This document shows, piece by piece, positions 18,901-27,428 of a DNA stretch of 64,000 bases. The notes beneath the pieces are model-generated. The model saw nothing but the letters and a program-made list of their open reading frames with translations. It was not told where the DNA came from and did no database searches. A program made the position numbers and the translations under genes. This DNA is from Palleronia sp. LCG004 (GTDB lineage: Bacteria > Pseudomonadota > Alphaproteobacteria > Rhodobacterales > Rhodobacteraceae): the NCBI RefSeq assembly GCF_032931615.1, contig NZ_CP136759.1, forward strand, positions 1,984,001-2,048,000, written 5' to 3'. Position 1 is the stretch's first letter. Every line of letters begins with the position of its first letter.

Positions 18901-19396
18901 CTTCACCGAATACCGCCTTCGCAACGAGGAATACGGCCCCGTCCGCGTCCTGCCGACCGAGACCTTCTTCTACGGGATGGAGCCCGGCGACGAGATCTCG
19001 GCCGAGATCGACCCGGGCAAGACGCTCGAGATCCGGATGCAGGCCCTTGGCGATACCAGCGATCAGGGCGAGGTGAAGGTCTTCTTCGAGTTGAACGGCC
19101 AGCCGCGCACGGTGCGCGTGCCGAACCGCAAGCTCGCCGGGACGAGCGTGGCCAATCCCAAGGCGGAGCCGGGCAATCCGAACCATGTCGGCGCGCCCAT
19201 GCCGGGCGTCGTGGCAAGTGTCCATGCCGAGGCCGGAAAGGCCGTGTCGCAGGGCGATCTGCTGCTCACGATCGAGGCCATGAAGATGGAGACCGGCATC
19301 CATGCCGAGCGGGACGGGACCATCAAGGCCGTCCATGTCTCGAACGGCACGCAGATCGACGCGAAGGACCTCCTGGTCGAATACGAGGGCGGGTGA
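15947..19396 (+). CDS. pyc: Pyruvate carboxylase (single chain)
   Basis: Biotin enzyme making oxaloacetate from pyruvate and bicarbonate with ATP. Order of domains: biotin carboxylase (from KILIANRGEIAIRVM, residues about 5-460), carboxyltransferase (TDTTMRDGHQS near 530 onward, to about 830), tetramerisation region, and a biotin carrier domain with EAMKMET where Lys1113 is biotinylated. The length of 1149 residues is normal for the alpha4 type. AAGGAG lies 9 bases before the ATG. A hairpin (CGACCGCGC/GCGCGGTCG, 19427-19458) follows the gene but has no T-run. It replenishes the TCA cycle and could act with the hydroxy-acid oxidase upstream during growth on lactate. Confidence 0.97.
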   Translation: MAEFQKILIANRGEIAIRVMRAANELGKRTVAVYADEDKLSLHRFKADEAYRIGEGLGPVAAYLSIEEIIRVARACGADAIHPGYGLLSENPDFVDACTEAGISFIGPKAKTMRQLGDKASARRVAIEAGVPVIPATEVLGDDMTAIRKEASEIGYPLMLKASWGGGGRGMRPILEEKELEEKVREGRREAEAAFGNGEGYLEKMIARARHVEVQILGDSQGNIYHLWERDCSVQRRNQKVVERAPAPYLSGAQRERICNLGKKIASHVGYECAGTIEFLMDMETGEFYFIEVNPRVQVEHTVTEEVTGIDIVRAQILIAEGKSLMEATGTASQYDVELSGHAIQCRITTEDPSNNFIPDYGRITAYRGATGMGIRLDGGTAYSGAVITRYYDSLLEKVTAWAPTPEAAIARMDRALREFRIRGVSTNIDFVINLLKHPTFRNYEYHTKFIDQTPELFDFKPRRDRATRILRYIADISVNGHPETEGRAMPPAHTKTPVPPAPQSEGIPHGTRQILDQFGPQAVADWMLDQPQLLVTDTTMRDGHQSLLATRMRSIDMIRVAPTYATNMSGLFSMECWGGATFDVSYRFLQECPWQRLRDLRAAMPNLMTQMLLRASNGVGYTNYPDNVVEAFIAQAAKSGVDIFRVFDSLNWVENMRVAMDAVLEQNKVCEGTICYTGNMLDPDRSKYDRDYYVNMAKELKAAGAHVLGLKDMAGLMKPNAARVLVKALKEEVGLPIHFHTHDTAGIASGTILAAAEAGVDAVDCAMDALSGNTSQATMGTVVEALKGTDRDTGLDVEAIRAISNYWESVRDHYAAFESGMQAPASEVYLHEMPGGQFTNLKTQARSMGLEDRWHEVARTYADVNRMFGDIVKVTPSSKVVGDMALMMVSQGLTRAEVEDPKKDLSFPDSVVEMMKGYLGKPPGGWPEAIQKKVLKGEKPLQDRPGKAMKPVDLEEARAQASKAAGGVEIDDEDLMGYLMYPKVFTEYRLRNEEYGPVRVLPTETFFYGMEPGDEISAEIDPGKTLEIRMQALGDTSDQGEVKVFFELNGQPRTVRVPNRKLAGTSVANPKAEPGNPNHVGAPMPGVVASVHAEAGKAVSQGDLLLTIEAMKMETGIHAERDGTIKAVHVSNGTQIDAKDLLVEYEGG

Positions 19397-19483
19397 CACG
19401 ATCACGCCCTCGGGAACATTCCGGCGCGACCGCGCTTTCGTCTTGCGACGCGCGGTCGTCAGGCAATGCCGGGAGTTTTTAGC

Positions 19484-19651
19484 ATGGCACATTCCAACGT
19501 AATTCTTGCGATCGGCTTTCTGACGATCCTCTCGGCCTGCGGCAGTTCGCCCGCCGGTCGTGCCGCGACGGGCGGCCTCGGTGGTGCCATGGTGGGTGGT
19601 CCGGCCGGCGCGATCGTTGGCGGAACGGTCGGGGCCGCCACGGCCGAGTGA
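19484..19651 (+). CDS. Small glycine-zipper lipoprotein
   Basis: A 55-residue protein. The N-terminal signal MAHSNVILAIGFLTILSAC ends in a lipobox LSAC, so Cys19 is the predicted lipidated residue. The rest is a glycine-rich zipper (GGLGGAMVGGPAGAIVGG) like entericidin/OmpA-associated small lipoproteins. GGGAG lies 8 bases before the ATG, which decides this start over an upstream ATG at 19466. A second protein of the same kind is at 38195-38383. Function unknown; envelope location is inferred from the lipobox. Confidence 0.75.
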   Translation: MAHSNVILAIGFLTILSACGSSPAGRAATGGLGGAMVGGPAGAIVGGTVGAATAE

Positions 19652-19737
19652 TCGTGTCTGAAATCGGGTCGGGAAAAATCGTCTTTCCTATTGCGCCGCT
19701 TTCGCCGCTTGGCTAAATGCGTGTCACTCGACGGTAA

Positions 19738-19812
19738 GCGGGCGTAGCTCAGGGGTAGAGCATAACCTTGCCAAGGTTAGGGTCGTGAGTTCGAATCTCA
19801 TCGCCCGCTCCA
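19738..19812 (+). tRNA. tRNA-Gly (GCC), copy 1
   Basis: The cloverleaf is complete. The acceptor stem is GCGGGCG/CGCCCGC, the D arm GCTC/GAGC, the anticodon arm TAACC-TTGCCAA-GGTTA with anticodon GCC, and the T arm GTGAG-TTCGAAT-CTCAT; CCA is encoded. Confidence 0.97.
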
Positions 19813-19834
19813 TCGAGACTGACCAATCTGGCGC

Positions 19835-19909
19835 GCGGGCGTAGCTCAGGGGTAGAGCATAACCTTGCCAAGGTTAGGGTCGTGAGTTCGAATCTCATCG
19901 CCCGCTCCA
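19835..19909 (+). tRNA. tRNA-Gly (GCC), copy 2
   Basis: Identical over the full 75 bases to the copy at 19738-19812, separated by 22 bases of unrelated sequence. Anticodon GCC; encoded CCA. It ends 7 bases from the stop of the convergent lolD. Confidence 0.97.
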
Positions 19910-19916
19910 GATTGAT

Positions 19917-20597
19917 CTAGCTTCCGCTCAGACGTCCATCCGACAGGCGCAACGCACGGTCCATCCGGCCGGCGAGCTCGAGGTTGTGCGTCGCGATGAG
20001 CGCGGACAGCCCCGTCTCCCGCACCAGCGTCATCAACGCATCGAACACCCGTTCCGACGTTTCGGGATCGAGATTGCCCGTCGGCTCGTCCGCGAGAAGC
20101 AGTTTCGGCCCGTTGGCGAGCGCGCGGCAGAACGCGGCACGCTGCTGCTCTCCTCCGGACATGGCCGAGGGACGGTGATGGGCCCGGTGCGAAATCCCTA
20201 CAGATGCGAGAAGGCTCTCCGCCCGCGCCTCCGCTGCGCCGCGTGCCACACCGTGGGCCAGCTGCGGCAGGATGATGTTCTCGGCCGCCGTGAATTCCGG
20301 CAGCAGGTGGTGGAACTGGTAGACGAAGCCTATATCGGCCCTCCGCGCGCGGGTGCGACGCCGATCCGTGAGGCCGGCCATCTCCTCTCCGGCCAGGACG
20401 ACATTTCCCGCATCCGCGGTATCGAGCAGCCCCGCGATATGCAGAAGCGTGGACTTCCCGGCCCCGGACGGGGCCACCAGCGCCACGACCTCGCCCTCCG
20501 CCAGGTCGAGCGAACAGTCGCGCAGGACCTGCACCTCGTTCGGATGACCGCGGTTGTAGACCTTCTCGATTCTCTCGAGCCTCAGCGTGCTACTCAT
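19917..20597 (-). CDS. lolD: Lipoprotein-releasing ABC transporter ATPase LolD
   Basis: ATPase of the LolCDE complex that extracts outer-membrane-bound lipoproteins from the inner membrane and passes them to LolA. Walker A SGAGKST is at 44-50, the ABC signature is [10 protein letters not shown], and Walker B is [12 protein letters not shown]. The length of 226 residues is normal. It overlaps the permease gene upstream by 8 bases, so both are made together. Several small lipoproteins elsewhere in the window are plausible clients. Confidence 0.94.
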   Translation of the reverse strand: MSSTLRLERIEKVYNRGHPNEVQVLRDCSLDLAEGEVVALVAPSGAGKSTLLHIAGLLDTADAGNVVLAGEEMAGLTDRRRTRARRADIGFVYQFHHLLPEFTAAENIILPQLAHGVARGAAEARAESLLASVGISHRAHHRPSAMSGGEQQRAAFCRALANGPKLLLADEPTGNLDPETSERVFDALMTLVRETGLSALIATHNLELAGRMDRALRLSDGRLSGS

Positions 20598-21882
20598 AGC
20601 GAAGTGCCTCCACCGGGCTCATTCGTGCGGCGCGGCGCGCCGGAAAGATCGTGACGATGAAGGACAGGCCCAGCGACAGCGCGACGGCCGAGGCCACGTC
20701 CGCGAATTCGAGCTTCGCCGGCAATGCGTAGATGCCCCGGATCGAGGGGTCCCACGCCTCCCCGCCCGAAAGGTAGTTGATCGCCGAGAAGATCGGGTCG
20801 ATCCAGATCGCGAAGGCGCAACCGAGGATCACGCCGAAGAGCGTCCCGAGAATGCCCGTCATCGAACCGCAGATGAAGAAGACCCGCAGGATCGACCCTT
20901 CGGTCAATCCGATCGTCCTGAGAATGCCGATGTCGCGGCCCTTGTTCTTCACCAGCATGATCAGACCCGAGACGATGTTCATCGCGGCGATGAGGACGAG
21001 AATCGACAGGATCACGAACATGACGTTGTCCTCGATGTCGAGCGCACGCAGGAACGACCCGCTGGCGTCCCGCCACGTCCAAAGCAGCGCACGCTCGCCG
21101 GCAGCCTCCATCAGCGCCATCGCCATGGCATCGACCTCCTCGGGGTCCGACACCATCACCTCGAGCTCGTCGGCGGCCCCTTCCGAATTGAAGTAGATCT
21201 GCGCCTCGTCGAACGGCATGTAGACCCGCGTCCGGTCGATATCGTACCTTCCGGCGGTAAAGACATAGACGACCTCGTAGTTGGAAACGCGTGGCGAGGT
21301 GCCAAAGGGCGTGCTGACACCATTGGGCGAGATGAGCTGGATCGTGTCGCCGATATTCGCCTGCAATTCGCGGCTGACGCCCGAACCGATGGCGATCCCC
21401 GGCACGCCGTCCTCCCCGAACCGGGCAATTTCGCCCCAGGATTCGACGGGATCGGCCACGCGCGGGATCTTTGCCAGATCCTCCGGCCGGATGCCGAACA
21501 CCTCGACTCCGCTCGTGTTGCCGCGGACGCTGGCCATGACCTGTCCCTTGACCAGCGGGGCCACGCTGGTGACGCCCGGAACGTCCGCGACCCGGGCCGC
21601 CATCGCGTCGAAATCGGCGATCTCGCGCGAGGTGTTGCCGGCTTCGTCCACGTAGCCCGCCGAATAGACGGTCACATGCGCATTCGCGCCAAGGATGGTG
21701 TCGATGAACTCGGCCCGGAATCCCGTCCGCACGGCAAGCGTCGCGATGAGCGCGAAGACGGCGAGCGTGATGCCGATCAGGCTGATCCAGGTCATCGTGC
21801 TGACCCCACCCTCTGCACGTCTGGCGCGAAGATACCGCCAGGCGATCATCCATTCGAAACGGGAAAACGGGGCTGGGGACAA
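20590..21882 (-). CDS. lolC: Lipoprotein-releasing ABC transporter permease (LolC/LolE family)
   Basis: Integral membrane subunit of Lol; alphaproteobacteria often have one LolC/E gene (LolF type). The first membrane helix is at about 28-50, a large periplasmic domain (about 50-275) follows, then three helices and a C-terminus [17 protein letters not shown] typical of the FtsX-like family. The length is 430 residues. The start is a TTG at 21882 with GGAG about 10 bases upstream; it preserves the conserved N-terminus [18 protein letters not shown], which an internal ATG at 21849 would cut. Confidence 0.92.
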   Translation of the reverse strand: MSPAPFSRFEWMIAWRYLRARRAEGGVSTMTWISLIGITLAVFALIATLAVRTGFRAEFIDTILGANAHVTVYSAGYVDEAGNTSREIADFDAMAARVADVPGVTSVAPLVKGQVMASVRGNTSGVEVFGIRPEDLAKIPRVADPVESWGEIARFGEDGVPGIAIGSGVSRELQANIGDTIQLISPNGVSTPFGTSPRVSNYEVVYVFTAGRYDIDRTRVYMPFDEAQIYFNSEGAADELEVMVSDPEEVDAMAMALMEAAGERALLWTWRDASGSFLRALDIEDNVMFVILSILVLIAAMNIVSGLIMLVKNKGRDIGILRTIGLTEGSILRVFFICGSMTGILGTLFGVILGCAFAIWIDPIFSAINYLSGGEAWDPSIRGIYALPAKLEFADVASAVALSLGLSFIVTIFPARRAARMSPVEALRYE

Positions 21883-21993
21883 GGGGATCGGCTCCGGAAA
21901 TCAGGCTTGCGGAGCCATGGGCTTTCGCCCGTCCCGCGTCAAGTCAGGGGGCCGTGAGGCCGGGCGCATGAGCTGCGCGGCCTCACGCGTGGT

Positions 21994-23205
21994 TCAGGAA
22001 TCGCCTTCGGGCGTCAGGCGCAGGACCGATCCGTTATCCGCATCGACGAGAACGAGGATCGCGCCTTCCCCGTCCACCGCGACATCGCGGATGCGGCCCT
22101 GATCGGTCAGCAGACGCTCCTCTCCGCTCACCCTGTCGCCATCGAGGGTCAGACGGACCAGCGCGCCCGGCGAGAGCGAGCTCGCAAGCACGTCGCCGTC
22201 CCAGTCGGCAAACATATCGCCCTCGTAGAACACGAACCCACCCGGCGCGATGACCGGATCCCAGTAATATTGCGGCTCGACGAACCCTTCGCCACGCGGC
22301 TCCCCGCTGCCGATCGGCCCGCCGGAATATTGCTCGCCGTAGCTCACGACCGGCCAGCCGTAATTGGCTCCCGCCTCGATCCTATTCAATTCGTCGCCGC
22401 CCGCGGGTCCATGCTCGAGCCCCCAGAGTTCGCCGGTTTCGGGGCGGATATCCGCCCCCTGGATGTTCCGATGTCCATAGGACCAGATCTCGGGCAGCGC
22501 GCCGTCCTCATCCGCGAACGGATTATCGTCGGGGATTTCGCCCGACAGCGTGACGCGCACGATCTTGCCGTAGGTCTTGTCGAGATCCTGTGCGAAGACG
22601 CGCTCCTCCATCGAGGAATGCTCGCCCGTCGTGATGAAGGCGTGCTCGCCGTCCAGGACGATGCGGCTGCCGTAATGTTTGGGGGTGGGCGACGGTGGGT
22701 CCTGCACGAAGATGTCCTCGACCTCGGACAGAGAGGTCCGGTCGTCGTTCAGAACGCCCCGCGCGGCGGCGGTGGCCGACATGCCATCGCCCATCGGCTT
22801 GGAATATGTCAGGAAGATCACGCCGCTTTCAGCGAAGTCATCGGCGACCTCCACGTCGAGCAGTCCACCCTGATCCTGACTGAATACGTCCGGAACGCCA
22901 TCGATCGCATCGTGCAGGTTGCCCTCGGCGTCGATCATCCGCAGACGCCCCTCGCGCTCGGTCACGAGGTATCCGCCATCCGGCAGCACGGCCAGCCCCC
23001 AGGGATGGACAAGGCCGTCGGCCACGGTCTCGACGGCGAGGTCCACTCCGCTATCCGTCGCGGGGGCGCGGGTCTGGTTCGGCCAGGCCGGTTCGAATTC
23101 CGGTACGTTCTTCGCGCCCTGCGCGACCGGTTCAGCGGACGATTGCGCGAAGGCAGGTGCGGAAAGCGCGGTCCCGAGCAGAAGGACGGTCATCGTACGT
23201 GTCAT
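21994..23205 (-). CDS. Secreted PQQ-dependent aldose sugar dehydrogenase (YliI/GDH-B family)
   Basis: Periplasmic six-bladed beta-propeller of the glucose/sorbosone dehydrogenase family, expected to oxidise sugars with PQQ. It has a clear Sec signal peptide (MTRTMTVLLLGTALSAPAFA, cut near residue 20). Family segments include HPWGLAVLPDGGYLVTEREG, YGSRIVLDGEHAFITTGEH, GHRNIQGADI and LWGLEHGPAGGDELN. GGAGGA precedes the ATG by 7-8 bases. The length is 403 residues. It lies between proS and lolC, an unexpected neighbour. PQQ synthesis genes are not in the window, so cofactor supply is unknown. Confidence 0.88.
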   Translation of the reverse strand: MTRTMTVLLLGTALSAPAFAQSSAEPVAQGAKNVPEFEPAWPNQTRAPATDSGVDLAVETVADGLVHPWGLAVLPDGGYLVTEREGRLRMIDAEGNLHDAIDGVPDVFSQDQGGLLDVEVADDFAESGVIFLTYSKPMGDGMSATAAARGVLNDDRTSLSEVEDIFVQDPPSPTPKHYGSRIVLDGEHAFITTGEHSSMEERVFAQDLDKTYGKIVRVTLSGEIPDDNPFADEDGALPEIWSYGHRNIQGADIRPETGELWGLEHGPAGGDELNRIEAGANYGWPVVSYGEQYSGGPIGSGEPRGEGFVEPQYYWDPVIAPGGFVFYEGDMFADWDGDVLASSLSPGALVRLTLDGDRVSGEERLLTDQGRIRDVAVDGEGAILVLVDADNGSVLRLTPEGDS

Positions 23206-23288
23206 CGGCTATTCCTCCGTAAAGGTGGAGGAACGCCGGCTTCAAGGCGGCGTTCCGGCCGCCCCGCCGGGACGCCATCACAGTCTGT

Positions 23289-24623
23289 TCAGGACGTGTA
23301 GATCTGCACGAGCCGGTCGACGGCGGCCTCGACCGACATCTCCTCGCTCTCGCCGGTCCGGCGCGAGGTAAGCTCGACCACCCCGTTCTTGAGACCGCGC
23401 GGACCCACGGTGATCCGCCAGGGCAGCCCGATCAGGTCCATCGTCGCGAACTTGGCCCCGGCCCGCTCGTCGCGGTCGTCGTAGAGCGGATCGAGCCCGG
23501 CGGTCATCAGTTCCGCCTCGATCTGCGCGCAGACCGCGTCGCATTCGCTGTCGCCCTGGCGCAGGTTGACGATCCCGCAGGCGAAGGGCGTCACGCCCTC
23601 GGGCCAGATGATGCCCTTGTCGTCGTGGCTCGCCTCGATGATCGCCCCGACAAGCCGCGACACGCCGATCCCGTGCGAGCCCATGTGAACGGGCACGACC
23701 TGCCCGTCCGGGCCGGTCACCTTGGCACCCATGCTCTCGGAATACTTCGTCCCGAAATAGAAGATCTGGCCCACCTCGATCCCGCGCGACACGCGACGGC
23801 GCTCCTCCGGGGTCTCCTCGAACAGGGCTTCGTCATGGGTCTCGTCGGTACGCGCATAGGGCGCGGTCCATTCGTCGAAGACGGCCTGGCACTGCTCGAC
23901 GCTGTCGTAGTCGATCGGGCGCGCGCCGAGATGCAGATCGGTGATCGCGGAATCGTAGAACACCTCGCTCTCGCCGGTCTCGGCCAGGATGAGGAATTCG
24001 TGCGTATCGTCCCCGCCGATCGGGCCGCTATCCGCGCGCATCGGGATCGCCTTGAGGCCCATCCGCTCGTAGGTCCTGAGATAGCTCACCAGGTGGCGGT
24101 TGTAGGCATGCATCGCCGCCTCGCGATCGATGTCGAAATTGTAGCCGTCCTTCATGTAGAATTCGCGGCCCCGCATCACGCCGAAGCGTGGCCGGGTTTC
24201 GTCGCGAAACTTCCACTGGATGTGATAGAGCGTCATCGGCAGGTCGCGATAGCTCGTGACATGGCTGCGGAAGATGTCGGTGATCATCTCCTCGTTCGTG
24301 GGCCCGTAGAGCATGTCGCGCTCGTGGCGGTCGCGGATCCTGAGCATTTCGGGCCCGTAGGCGTCGTAGCGCCCGCTCTCGCGCCAGAGATCGGCCGATT
24401 GCAGCGTCGGCATCAGCATCGGGATGTGGCCCGCGGCCTGCTGCTCCTCGTGGACGATGCGCTCGATGTTCTTGAGGACCTTGTAGCCCAGCGGCAGCCA
24501 GGAATAGATCCCCGCGCTCGACTGCTTGATCATTCCCGCGCGCAGCATCAGGCGGTGCGATGCGATCTGCGCCTCGGAGGGCGTTTCCTTGAGGACCGGC
24601 AGGAAGTAGCGGCTGAGACGCAT
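23289..24623 (-). CDS. proS: Prolyl-tRNA synthetase (short form)
   Basis: Charges tRNA-Pro. The start [13 protein letters not shown] at 24623 gives 444 residues, the alphaproteobacterial ProS size without the INS editing insertion. Class II motifs are visible: the [18 protein letters not shown] block, [14 protein letters not shown], and [20 protein letters not shown]; the C-terminal anticodon-binding domain starts near [13 protein letters not shown]. An ATG at 24686 adds only non-conserved residues and is rejected. Confidence 0.95.
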   Translation of the reverse strand: MRLSRYFLPVLKETPSEAQIASHRLMLRAGMIKQSSAGIYSWLPLGYKVLKNIERIVHEEQQAAGHIPMLMPTLQSADLWRESGRYDAYGPEMLRIRDRHERDMLYGPTNEEMITDIFRSHVTSYRDLPMTLYHIQWKFRDETRPRFGVMRGREFYMKDGYNFDIDREAAMHAYNRHLVSYLRTYERMGLKAIPMRADSGPIGGDDTHEFLILAETGESEVFYDSAITDLHLGARPIDYDSVEQCQAVFDEWTAPYARTDETHDEALFEETPEERRRVSRGIEVGQIFYFGTKYSESMGAKVTGPDGQVVPVHMGSHGIGVSRLVGAIIEASHDDKGIIWPEGVTPFACGIVNLRQGDSECDAVCAQIEAELMTAGLDPLYDDRDERAGAKFATMDLIGLPWRITVGPRGLKNGVVELTSRRTGESEEMSVEAAVDRLVQIYTS

Positions 24624-24689
24624 GGAAATGTGGGCCTTTCGTTGACACTGGCCCCAAGCGGTATGCCAAACGGCATGACGCCGCAAGTT

Positions 24690-25493
24690 TCACTCGCGCC
24701 AGTGATCGGCCACCCAGGGGGCGGGCAACAGGTAATGGCGCAGATACTTGTCGATCCGCTCGGGCCGGTCCGCCGAGAACGCCCCCCTGAGATGCTCCAC
24801 CGGACCCTTGGGTTCGTATCGCTCGCCGTAATGGCCCGCGATCGCATGCGGCGGATGCACGCCGCCCGGAAAGATCACGATCTTGGCCCCATCAGGCAGT
24901 TTCGGGGCCAGCATGTAGTTGAGCGGGAAGGTCCGCGTGCAGTCCTGCCGGTAATGCAGCACCCAGGATCGGGGGAAAAGCTTGATGCCGCCCGGCGCGT
25001 TGCGGGTCACGAAACGCTGCTCGAAGCGGTGCTCCTCTGCCAGCCGCTGCGGATCCGAGGCCAGATGATCCTGCATCGGTTTCAGCGCGCCCACCGGAAA
25101 GCGGAAGACGGATGTCTGACCCAGCCGTTCGAACGGCGTCGACTGGTTGCGCGCGAGGATGACGTCCTCCGGCTCACCCTCCTCGAAGAACGGATCGAGA
25201 TTGCCCACCACGACCAGATCGAGATCGAGAAAGAGAACCGGTCCCTCGAGATCGCCGAGCCGCTCGCCCCAGAGCCGCGATTTGGGCCAGATGCCGTAGC
25301 GGGTCTTCGGAATCTCGAAATCGACCTCGGGCAGCGGAAACGTGCGGATCTCCTCCCTCATTCCCGCGGGATCGTCGCAGAAACAGGTGAAGCTGAAGGG
25401 CGGCGTGATGTTGCGCGCCACCATGGCATAGAGCCTGTTGACGAAGGGGGGGCCGTATTTCGTACCCCAGTTGATGCAGATGACCTGTTTCAT
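24690..25493 (-). CDS. Glycosyltransferase-like protein with DLDLVV motif
   Basis: A 267-residue cytoplasmic-looking protein. It begins MKQVICINWGTKYG, has a FCDDPAGM segment, and carries GPVLFLDLDLVVVGNLDPFF near the middle, a DxD-like motif as found in GT-A fold glycosyltransferases that bind a sugar nucleotide through a metal. No signal peptide or membrane helix. It probably acts on a surface polysaccharide or glycolipid, but neither donor nor acceptor can be named. It lies upstream of proS on the same strand with a 66-base gap. Confidence 0.6.
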   Translation of the reverse strand: MKQVICINWGTKYGPPFVNRLYAMVARNITPPFSFTCFCDDPAGMREEIRTFPLPEVDFEIPKTRYGIWPKSRLWGERLGDLEGPVLFLDLDLVVVGNLDPFFEEGEPEDVILARNQSTPFERLGQTSVFRFPVGALKPMQDHLASDPQRLAEEHRFEQRFVTRNAPGGIKLFPRSWVLHYRQDCTRTFPLNYMLAPKLPDGAKIVIFPGGVHPPHAIAGHYGERYEPKGPVEHLRGAFSADRPERIDKYLRHYLLPAPWVADHWRE

Positions 25494-25596
25494 CCGCCTT
25501 TCCTAGCGCGTCGCGGCCCCGTCGCACAGTCCCCGCCCCTTGCGCGAGCGGGCCTTACGTTGGACAAGGGTCCGACGCCCGTCCAGCGAGATGCCC

Positions 25597-26721
25597 ATGG
25601 CCCTGCCCGTTCGCGAACAGCTCAAATATTGGGGGGCGGCCCTGGCCGTCTTTCTCTTCCTGCTCTGGTGGGTCGGGAACGTCATCCTGCCCTTCGTTCT
25701 CGGGGCGGCGGTGGCCTATCTCCTCGACCCGATCGCCGACCGGTTCGAACGGCTGGGCCTGAGCCGCGTCCTGTCGGTCACGGTGATGACGTTGATCGGG
25801 CTCTTCCTGTTCATCGCGATGGTGCTGCTCGTCATCCCGGCGCTGATCAACCAGGTGGGATTGCTGGCCGAGCGGATCTCCGACATCGTCGAGTCCGCGC
25901 CTTCGAATGTCGCGAACCTGCAGGACTGGCTCGAAGCCAACTATCCCGGCCTCGTCGAGCGTTTTCCCGATATCGGCGATCTCGATTCCACCCTGCGGCG
26001 GTTCCTCGAACAGGCGACGGCCGCGATCAACGAACGTCGCGGCACGCTGATCGAGGGTGCGCTCTCCTCGGTCGGAAGCGTCGTCAACGTCCTCGTCCTC
26101 TTCGTCATCGTGCCGGTCGTCGCGTTCTACCTCCTGCTCGACTGGGACCGGATGGTGAAGCGGATCGACGACCTCCTCCCGCGCGAACATCAACCGACGA
26201 TCCGCCGGATCGCGCGCGAAATCGACGAGACGCTGTCGTCCTTCATCCGGGGTCAGGGCACGGTCTGCCTGATCCTCGGCGTCTACTACGCGCTGACGCT
26301 CGCGCTGGTGGGGCTGCAATTCGGCTTCATCGTCGGGGCGATCGCCGGATTCCTGACCTTCATTCCCTATGTCGGCGCGCTCGTGGGCGGGATCCTCGCG
26401 ATCGGGCTCGCGCTCTTCCAGTTCTGGGGCGACTGGATCTGGATCGTCGCCGTCTGGGCGATCTTCCAGTCCGGCCAGTTCATCGAGGGCAATTTCCTGA
26501 CGCCGAAGCTCGTCGGCGACAGCGTCGGCCTGCATCCCGTCTGGCTGCTCTTCGCATTGTCGGCCTTCGGTGCGATCTTCGGTTTCGTGGGCCTTCTCGT
26601 CGCGGTGCCCGTCGCGGCCGTGATCGGCGTGATCACGCGCTTCGCGGTGCGCCAGTATACCGACAGCGCGCTCTATCGCGGCACCGATCCCGAAGACGAC
26701 GCGCGGACCGGCCCCCGCTGA
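25597..26721 (+). CDS. AI-2E/PerM-family membrane transporter
   Basis: Polytopic inner-membrane protein of the PF01594 family, whose members have been linked to autoinducer-2 export, ion antiport or permease roles; substrate unknown. Eight hydrophobic segments are visible: two near the N-terminus (from YWGAALAVFLFLLWWVGNV), one at about 60-85, then a large soluble loop and a C-terminal bundle with the conserved FIPYVGALVGGILAI and PKLVGDSVGLHP segments. About 374 residues from the ATG at 25597; ATGs at 25540 and 25591 are alternatives. Its stop overlaps the hdaA start (TGATG). Confidence 0.85.
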   Translation: MALPVREQLKYWGAALAVFLFLLWWVGNVILPFVLGAAVAYLLDPIADRFERLGLSRVLSVTVMTLIGLFLFIAMVLLVIPALINQVGLLAERISDIVESAPSNVANLQDWLEANYPGLVERFPDIGDLDSTLRRFLEQATAAINERRGTLIEGALSSVGSVVNVLVLFVIVPVVAFYLLLDWDRMVKRIDDLLPREHQPTIRRIAREIDETLSSFIRGQGTVCLILGVYYALTLALVGLQFGFIVGAIAGFLTFIPYVGALVGGILAIGLALFQFWGDWIWIVAVWAIFQSGQFIEGNFLTPKLVGDSVGLHPVWLLFALSAFGAIFGFVGLLVAVPVAAVIGVITRFAVRQYTDSALYRGTDPEDDARTGPR

Positions 26722-27428
26722 TGGCCGAGCAGCTGAGCTTCGATCTGCCCGTGCGGGCCGCGCTGGGGCGCGAGGATTTCTTCGTGACCTCGGCCAATGC
26801 CGGACCCGTCGCGATGATCGAGGACGTGGCTCACTGGCCCGGCGGCAAGCTCGCCATCTCGGGCCCCGAAGCGTCGGGCAAGACGCATCTCGCGCATGTA
26901 TGGGCGGACCGGACCGACGGCGTGGTCATCTCCGCCTCGGATCTAGCCCGGTTCGACATCCCCACGCTGGCGAGCGCCGTCAACGTCGCGGTCGAGGACG
27001 TGCCGCACATCTCCGGCCGCAGACGCGAGGAGAACGCGCTCTTCCATCTGCACAACCTGCTCTTGTCGGAAGGCGGGCGGCTTCTTCTCACGGGGCGGGA
27101 AGCTCCGACCAGGTGGGCGATCGACTTGGCCGATCTGCGGTCGCGGCTTGCGGGCACGACGCTCGTCACGCTCGATCCTCCCGACGACGCGCTTCTGGCG
27201 GCGCTTCTCAAGAAACAGTTCCACGACCGGCAGATCCGGGCGGGCGACGGGTTGGTCGACTATCTCCTGCCCCGCATGACACGCTCGGGTGCCGCGGCGC
27301 GCCGTCTCGTCGCCCTCATCGACAGGCTGTCGCTGAACGAGCGGCGGTCGATTTCCGTGCCTCTGGCCCGCCGCGCACTGGAAATGTCGCAGAATCGTGA
27401 CGAAGATGGTGCAGAGGATCATCCATGA
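26721..27428 (+). CDS. hdaA: DnaA regulatory inactivator homologue HdaA
   Basis: DnaA-related AAA+ protein that, bound to the beta clamp, promotes hydrolysis of DnaA-ATP and so limits re-initiation. The N-terminus has QLSFDLP (residues 4-10), a clamp-binding motif. The nucleotide-binding loop is GPEASGKT (48-55), and the sensor/arginine-finger region RSRLAGTTLVTLDPPDD follows. The length of 235 residues matches Hda/HdaA, with no DNA-binding domain IV. It overlaps the permease by one base and ppk by four bases (ATGA), a conserved alphaproteobacterial hdaA-ppk arrangement. Confidence 0.9.
   Translation: MAEQLSFDLPVRAALGREDFFVTSANAGPVAMIEDVAHWPGGKLAISGPEASGKTHLAHVWADRTDGVVISASDLARFDIPTLASAVNVAVEDVPHISGRRREENALFHLHNLLLSEGGRLLLTGREAPTRWAIDLADLRSRLAGTTLVTLDPPDDALLAALLKKQFHDRQIRAGDGLVDYLLPRMTRSGAAARRLVALIDRLSLNERRSISVPLARRALEMSQNRDEDGAEDHP

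Noticed and set aside
23625-26720. Long plus-strand frame upstream of hdaA
   Set aside because: Open only because of GC skew; it is antisense to proS and the glycosyltransferase-like gene and out of frame with the permease. Only its last part, from 26721, is hdaA.
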